Shown here: positions 60,267 through 64,000 of the stretch, piece by piece
Layout of the letters: the number at the start of each line of letters is the position of its first letter
Position numbering within the stretch: the first letter of the stretch is position 1
NCBI GenBank assembly: GCA_024500155.1
Contig: CM044874.1
Span: 7,145,001 to 7,209,000, forward strand
Direction: 5' to 3'
From: Chenopodium formosanum
Taxonomy: Eukaryota > Streptophyta > Magnoliopsida > Caryophyllales > Amaranthaceae
DNA length: 64,000 nucleotides
The notes under the pieces: generated by a model
Told to the model about the DNA's origin: nothing
The model's database searches: none
What the model saw: only the letters and a program-made list of their open reading frames with translations
Made by a program: the position numbers and the translations under genes

Positions 60267-61411
60267 GTGCTCATCAGGGGAGAACTCCACAAGAGAACTG
60301 CAATGGGGAGAAATCTCTTATGCATAGCCAAGAAAGAAGCACACAGAACCATGGAAAACCTTCATGCCGGTATATGTGGAACACACATGAATGCGAAGAT
60401 GTTAGTCCAAAAATTTCAACGACAAGGTTATTATTGGACTACTATGGAGAGAGATTGTCACAAATACGTCAAGAAATGTATGAAGTGTCAAGTCTACGCA
60501 AATTTACAGCATGTTCCACCTTCGCTTCTCTACACATATACTTCTCCATGGCCTTTCTCCACTTGGGGCATCGACATCATTAGAAAATAACGCCACCAGG
60601 ACAAGGGGGGCATGAATTCATCCTCGTAGCGATCGACTATTTCACCAAATGGGTCGAAGCTGCCTCATATGCTAAGCTAACGGCAAAACATGTAGCTCAA
60701 TTCATTGAGAAAAATATCATATGCCACTATGGGGTACCTCATGAGATGATAAGCGATAATGGAACGCATTTCCAAGCCGAATTCGCGGAATTATTACAGA
60801 AATATCATATCAAGCATTACAGATCATCACCTTACAGACCATAAACAAATGGTGCGGTCGAATCGGCCAACAAAAATGTGAAAACTATCATCGAAAAGAT
60901 GACAGAAAATTACAAGGATTGGCCAAGTAAGCTACATTTCGCCCTTTGGGGTTATCGAACCTCTGTTCGTACATCAACAGGGGCTACCCCTTTCTCTTTG
61001 GTCTATGGAGTTGAAGCTGTACAACCAATAGAACTCGAAATCCCTTCTCTTCGAATCGCGTTGGAAAGCCAACTAGATGAAGTCGACTGGATTAGAGCAA
61101 GATATGATGAACTAGTCTTAATTGATGAAAAATGTTTGGCAGATTTGCATCATGTCCAAACCTACCAACAGTGTATGGCGCGACATTTCAATAAAAAGGT
61201 CAAGACTAGGAACATCAAAGAAGGTGACCTGGTGCTTAAGGCACTCCGCAAAAATGTGTTGGATCCAAGAGGAAAATTCAGACAAAATTGGTCAGGTCCG
61301 TACATTGTTAAAGCCATCTTGTCTGGCGTAGCGGCACAGTTTGTCGACATGGATGGTAACGGTTTCCACAATTTAACCAACTTGGATCAACTCAAGAAAT
61401 TCTATGCCTAG
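60267..61411 (+). pseudogene. Tat-type integrase, broken
   Basis: The HHCC zinc finger is visible as HAGICGTHMNAKMLVQ ... CMKC (about 60361-60506). After a stop at 60588 caused by a 1-base frame loss, the core continues: ILVAIDYFTKWVEAASY (first D), MISDNGTHFQAEFAELL (second D) and TNGAVESANKNVKT (E). The codon before TNGAVE is TAA at 60842-60844, where the family has Gln. The C-terminal domain ends NLTNLDQLKKFYA. Only two or three changes disable it, so the copy is not very old. Confidence 0.85.
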
Positions 61412-61439
61412 TTGCATGGGTCACTAGTGGAAAAATAGC

Positions 61440-61725
61440 TATCCGTAACGGGCAAAAATAGCCTATCCGTAACGGGCAACGGGCGTTACGTATGCTGCCG
61501 TTACGGATAGGCTATGTTATTCGTAACGGGCAGTCAAATTGCCCGTTACGAATAACCCGTTATTCGTAACGGGCAGTCAAATTGTCCGTTACGAATAACG
61601 GGTTATTTGTAACGGACAATTTGACTGCCCGTTACGAATAATGGGTTATTTGTAACGGGCAATTTGACTGCCCGTTACGAATAACGGGTTATTTGTAACG
61701 GGCAATTTGACTGCCCGTTACGAAT
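61440..61725. repeat. Subterminal inverted repeats of the CACTA element
   Basis: The word CCGTTACG(A/G)AT and its complement occur many times in alternating orientation, as in GCCCGTTACGAATAACGGGT and TTATTTGTAACGGGCAATTT. Long perfect hairpins result, for example around 61545-61600. CACTA transposases bind subterminal repeats of this kind. Confidence 0.85.
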
Positions 61726-61737
61726 ACAATTGAAGCC

Positions 61738-61744
<7 letters not shown>

Positions 61745-61778
<34 letters not shown>
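61745..61778 (+). repeat. 34-base poly(A) run
   Basis: It lies just inside the subterminal repeats of the CACTA element. Confidence 0.85.
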
Positions 61779-61782
<4 letters not shown>

Positions 61783-62914
61783 AGCAGGTACCTGCTAGTC
61801 TGCCTGCTAACCTGACATTCTGCTATATATGATGCCAAATTTTAATTATTATCAAAATTCAATAATAATAAATGTAAAATTTAATTAATTATAAAATCAA
61901 AGATACAACTTTTACAAATGTCCAAATTGACTTTACAAACAACTCCCTAACATGAGTCAAAAGCTACTACAAAAATAATACTCCTGGTTCTTGAACACTT
62001 GCTTCAAATTTCTGATCTCATGTTGAGGCTGATGAACTGGAGCAAACTGCTAGAAAACCAAACAAGAATAAGGAAAAGAACAGAAGCTAGAGAACAAAAA
62101 TTGACAACAAATAAATGTCCAAGTAGGCAAAAATGGTACATAATAAAAGCATAAAAACAGGTAAATTCTGATTTGCTAGTGGGAACAACAGGGCAAGGAG
62201 AGAATCATAAGCGTCTTCAGGCATCATAGCAATGTACGTGGCCAACTCAAAACAACGAAACAGAAAACCAACATATGAGCTAAGTTATTAGTGTTATTAC
62301 TTCTAGCATTTTGCTTATTAGCGATAGTCTTGACTAAATTTTTTTTAACAAAAAGAAATAACATCTGACAAGGAACTGCAAAGTAGAAATACAGGATCAT
62401 GAATAAACCAGTAATGAGGAGCCACAAAAATAAATTACTTCAGAAAATTCTCAAAGATTTATTATAAAAAAAAAAACGGTAAAAGAAATATGTCAGAATT
62501 ATTTTGATAAAAAGTTTGCAAGTTGTGTGGCCTCCCCATGACATGAGTCTAATCTTAAAAATTTGCATAAATGATATAATACCTTAAGTTATAATTGTAG
62601 TGTCTCCAATAATATCCTGATGATCTTGTCACAACTCATAATAATCTTGCACTTGCAACGTACAATTGGTGGCTTGGTAAATGATTTGACCTTAGAAATC
62701 CAATATCTTCTAGATATATAGTCTTAATATGCCTTGGTTTTTTGATAAAGCGTGACATATATGAAATTTTGAAACACTAACATAGAAACCTCCATGTGAC
62801 TCCTAAATATCACAACAGATTTCAAAAAAAAAGAAAAAAAAAAGGAATGTAAAGACATTATACATCACACAATTAACAATGGAAGACAAGGAATGTAGAG
62901 GCATTGTAACTTAC
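61779..62914. other. CACTA interior, mostly unassigned
   Basis: On the minus strand, near 62040-61980, a frame reads FAPVHQPQHEIRNLKQVF after a possible CAG acceptor. Near 62240-62165 another reads FELATYIAMMPEDAYDSLLA. Both look coding in composition and may be further captured exons, but I cannot name their source. Confidence 0.35.
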
Positions 62915-62991
62915 CTTAAGTATTCACAACCATCATATCCATTAACAACATAGAGTACGCCATTTAATTGGGCTGCAGCTAGGCCAAGCCT
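62915..62991 (-). pseudogene. Captured Kelch-repeat exon
   Basis: A 77-bp exon on the minus strand is bounded by AACTTTCAG (acceptor) and CTTAAG|GTAAGT (donor). It encodes LGLAAAQLNGVLYVVNGYDG, a Kelch-repeat blade with the usual NGxLYxVxGYDG pattern, except that the normal G-G pair reads N-G. Only one blade is present. It is probably a fragment of a plant Kelch protein taken up by the transposon. Confidence 0.7.
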
Positions 62992-63312
62992 CTGAAAGTT
63001 CACAAGAAGAGAATCACTCTATTGGGCTATGACATAAATTAACAGACGTAATATTTTCTCAGATAGGCCTCCATTCGCTTAATTCGCTCTCCATTCCCAA
63101 GCCAAGTCATGTAATAAAATTATGCAAAATAATGAAAATGCTATTATTAGACCTGAAGTTACACCATTTCACATTTAGCAAATTGCATTAAAATAATCAA
63201 AAAGAAGATAGGATAGCAGAAACCTGAATCACACGGCACAACCTTTGCACTTATATCCCAATAAAAATTTCAACACCCACACAAAAAGTTAATGAAAATG
63301 CTATTATTAGAC

Positions 63313-63630
63313 CTTGATCTTGTTATCTCCACCAGCCTGTGCATTAGCAAGTAATCTGGCCCCAAAACTCCTGCAAACAAAAAGTTAGCATAAATTTAGG
63401 GTTTACAAATTCAATTATAAATAATCGAATTCAATTTGAAAAAAATAATATACGAATTTCAATTGATTTGGGGAAAACCTTGTTATTGGTCTTTTAGTTT
63501 GCCTTTAACATCTCGAATTGTAACAAGATTACCAATATCATTTAAAGATGTTATGTTTCTGCCCTGTCCTTCTACTGCGTTCTTTTTCTTGCTTTCGCCA
63601 TTATTATTACCTTCGACTACAAAATTATTT
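63313..63630 (-). pseudogene. Captured B-type cyclin N-terminal fragment (two exons)
   Basis: Minus-strand exon (63630-63479) encodes NDIGNLVTIRDVKGK and ends AGACCAATAACAAG|GTTTTC. The next exon (63370-63313), after TTTGCAG, encodes SFGARLLANAQAGGDNK. Spliced, the junction restores RPITR|SFGA, the conserved segment upstream of the cyclin box in plant B-type cyclins. A frame change lies between VKGK and RPIT, the canonical ALGDIGNLV start is altered, and no cyclin box follows within the expected distance. It is therefore a truncated capture. Confidence 0.75.
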
Positions 63631-63639
63631 CTAGAATAT

Positions 63640-64000
63640 TAAATTTAGTGAAATAATAAAGAATTTTATCAAAAGAAAAATATAAATTAATGAAACCCAA
63701 AAAAATAAGAGACAATTAAATTTTAGGGAAAAATTAATAGAACCCAGAAAATCTATTTGACATTAAACGAGTTGCAGATCCTAAACATTCAAATCAACAA
63801 TAGACAATTGACAATCGATAAATTAAAATCCACGAACCTAGAAAAATGAAAAGATGAAGAATACCCAGAAATTATTTCAAATACAAAACGATTTGAAGAT
63901 GACGAAATTACAAATACGAAATACAAAAGGCGGTGATGGAAACCTTTCAACACGAATAAGAAAAACAAAGATCTATATGATTTCAAGAAATCTGACAATG
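63640..64000. other. CACTA interior, unassigned
   Basis: AT-rich with no recognised domain. It could hold the start of the captured cyclin gene on the minus strand, but no in-frame ATG with recognisable protein was found. Confidence 0.35.

Larger units (their letters stand above)
61422..64000. mobile_element. CACTA (En/Spm-type) transposon end with captured gene fragments, runs out of window
   Basis: CACTAGTGGAAAAATAGC starts 11 bp after the integrase stop codon, a typical CACTA terminus; the preceding GGT (61419-61421) should be the 3-bp target duplication. The first 310 bp consist of subterminal inverted repeats. The rest lacks a transposase frame. On the minus strand are cyclin-like and Kelch-like exon fragments. 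The other terminus lies beyond 64000, so the size is unknown. Confidence 0.75.

Noticed and set aside
63436..63642. Plus-strand 68-aa frame
   Set aside because: Antisense of the cyclin-like fragment, which has better motif support on the minus strand.

Overview
This is plant nuclear DNA, almost certainly eudicot. It is AT-rich, has canonical GT..AG introns, and is dominated by LTR retrotransposons of plant-specific lineages (Athila, Tat/Retand, Tekay-type chromovirus) and by MITEs. I suspect Caryophyllales from the general look of the elements, but the sequence alone does not prove it.

Layout. 1-4270: an internally deleted Tat-type element on the minus strand (copy A), with a 450-bp tandem duplication at its 5' end. 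4271-13200: gene-poor DNA carrying small elements with readable ends: two Stowaway-like MITEs, a tRNA-derived SINE, two PIF/Harbinger-type MITEs filled with pentamer repeats, and a long-TIR palindromic element. 13260-18940: the one clear host gene, an AGC-VIII protein kinase of the KIPK type (leader intron, two coding exons, 1103 aa). 19183-20967: a decayed, apparently intronless TPR gene with a 3' oligo(A). 20968-25342: a hAT MITE, a (TA)n tract and a Mutator-like MITE, the two elements with perfect 8-bp and 9-bp target duplications.

25343-33045: a dead Tekay-type chromovirus. Its RT is split by a Tat-related solo LTR (target duplication CCCAG), which is itself split by an Athila solo LTR (AGGTT). 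33045-49176: a second minus-strand Tat element (copy B), holding only 3' LTR, 3' region and a gag fragment. It is split by a 10.9-kb Athila element (35141-46041, duplication GTAGT). That Athila keeps gag, protease and the ATHILA-type third ORF but has no RT, RNase H or integrase, and it in turn contains a hAT element with an F-box gene fragment (42340-43467). 49177-52295: truncated LTR pieces and AT-rich filler. 52296-61411: a plus-strand Tat element (copy C) with 5' LTR, PBS, gag, protease, RT, RNase H, archaeal-type RNase H and integrase, carrying a few disabling changes. It is cut at 61422 by the end of a CACTA transposon that runs out of the window and carries cyclin-B-like and Kelch-like exon fragments on the opposite strand.

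No new enzymatic system was found. The most unusual signals are: (1) LTRs of separate families carry family-specific GC-rich inverted-repeat arrays just upstream of the TATA box; (2) two DNA transposons (hAT and CACTA) have captured host gene pieces; (3) Harbinger-type MITEs are built around 5-bp repeats; (4) the Athila element lacks pol. Copy A and copy B can be compared to reconstruct the empty site of the Athila insertion.
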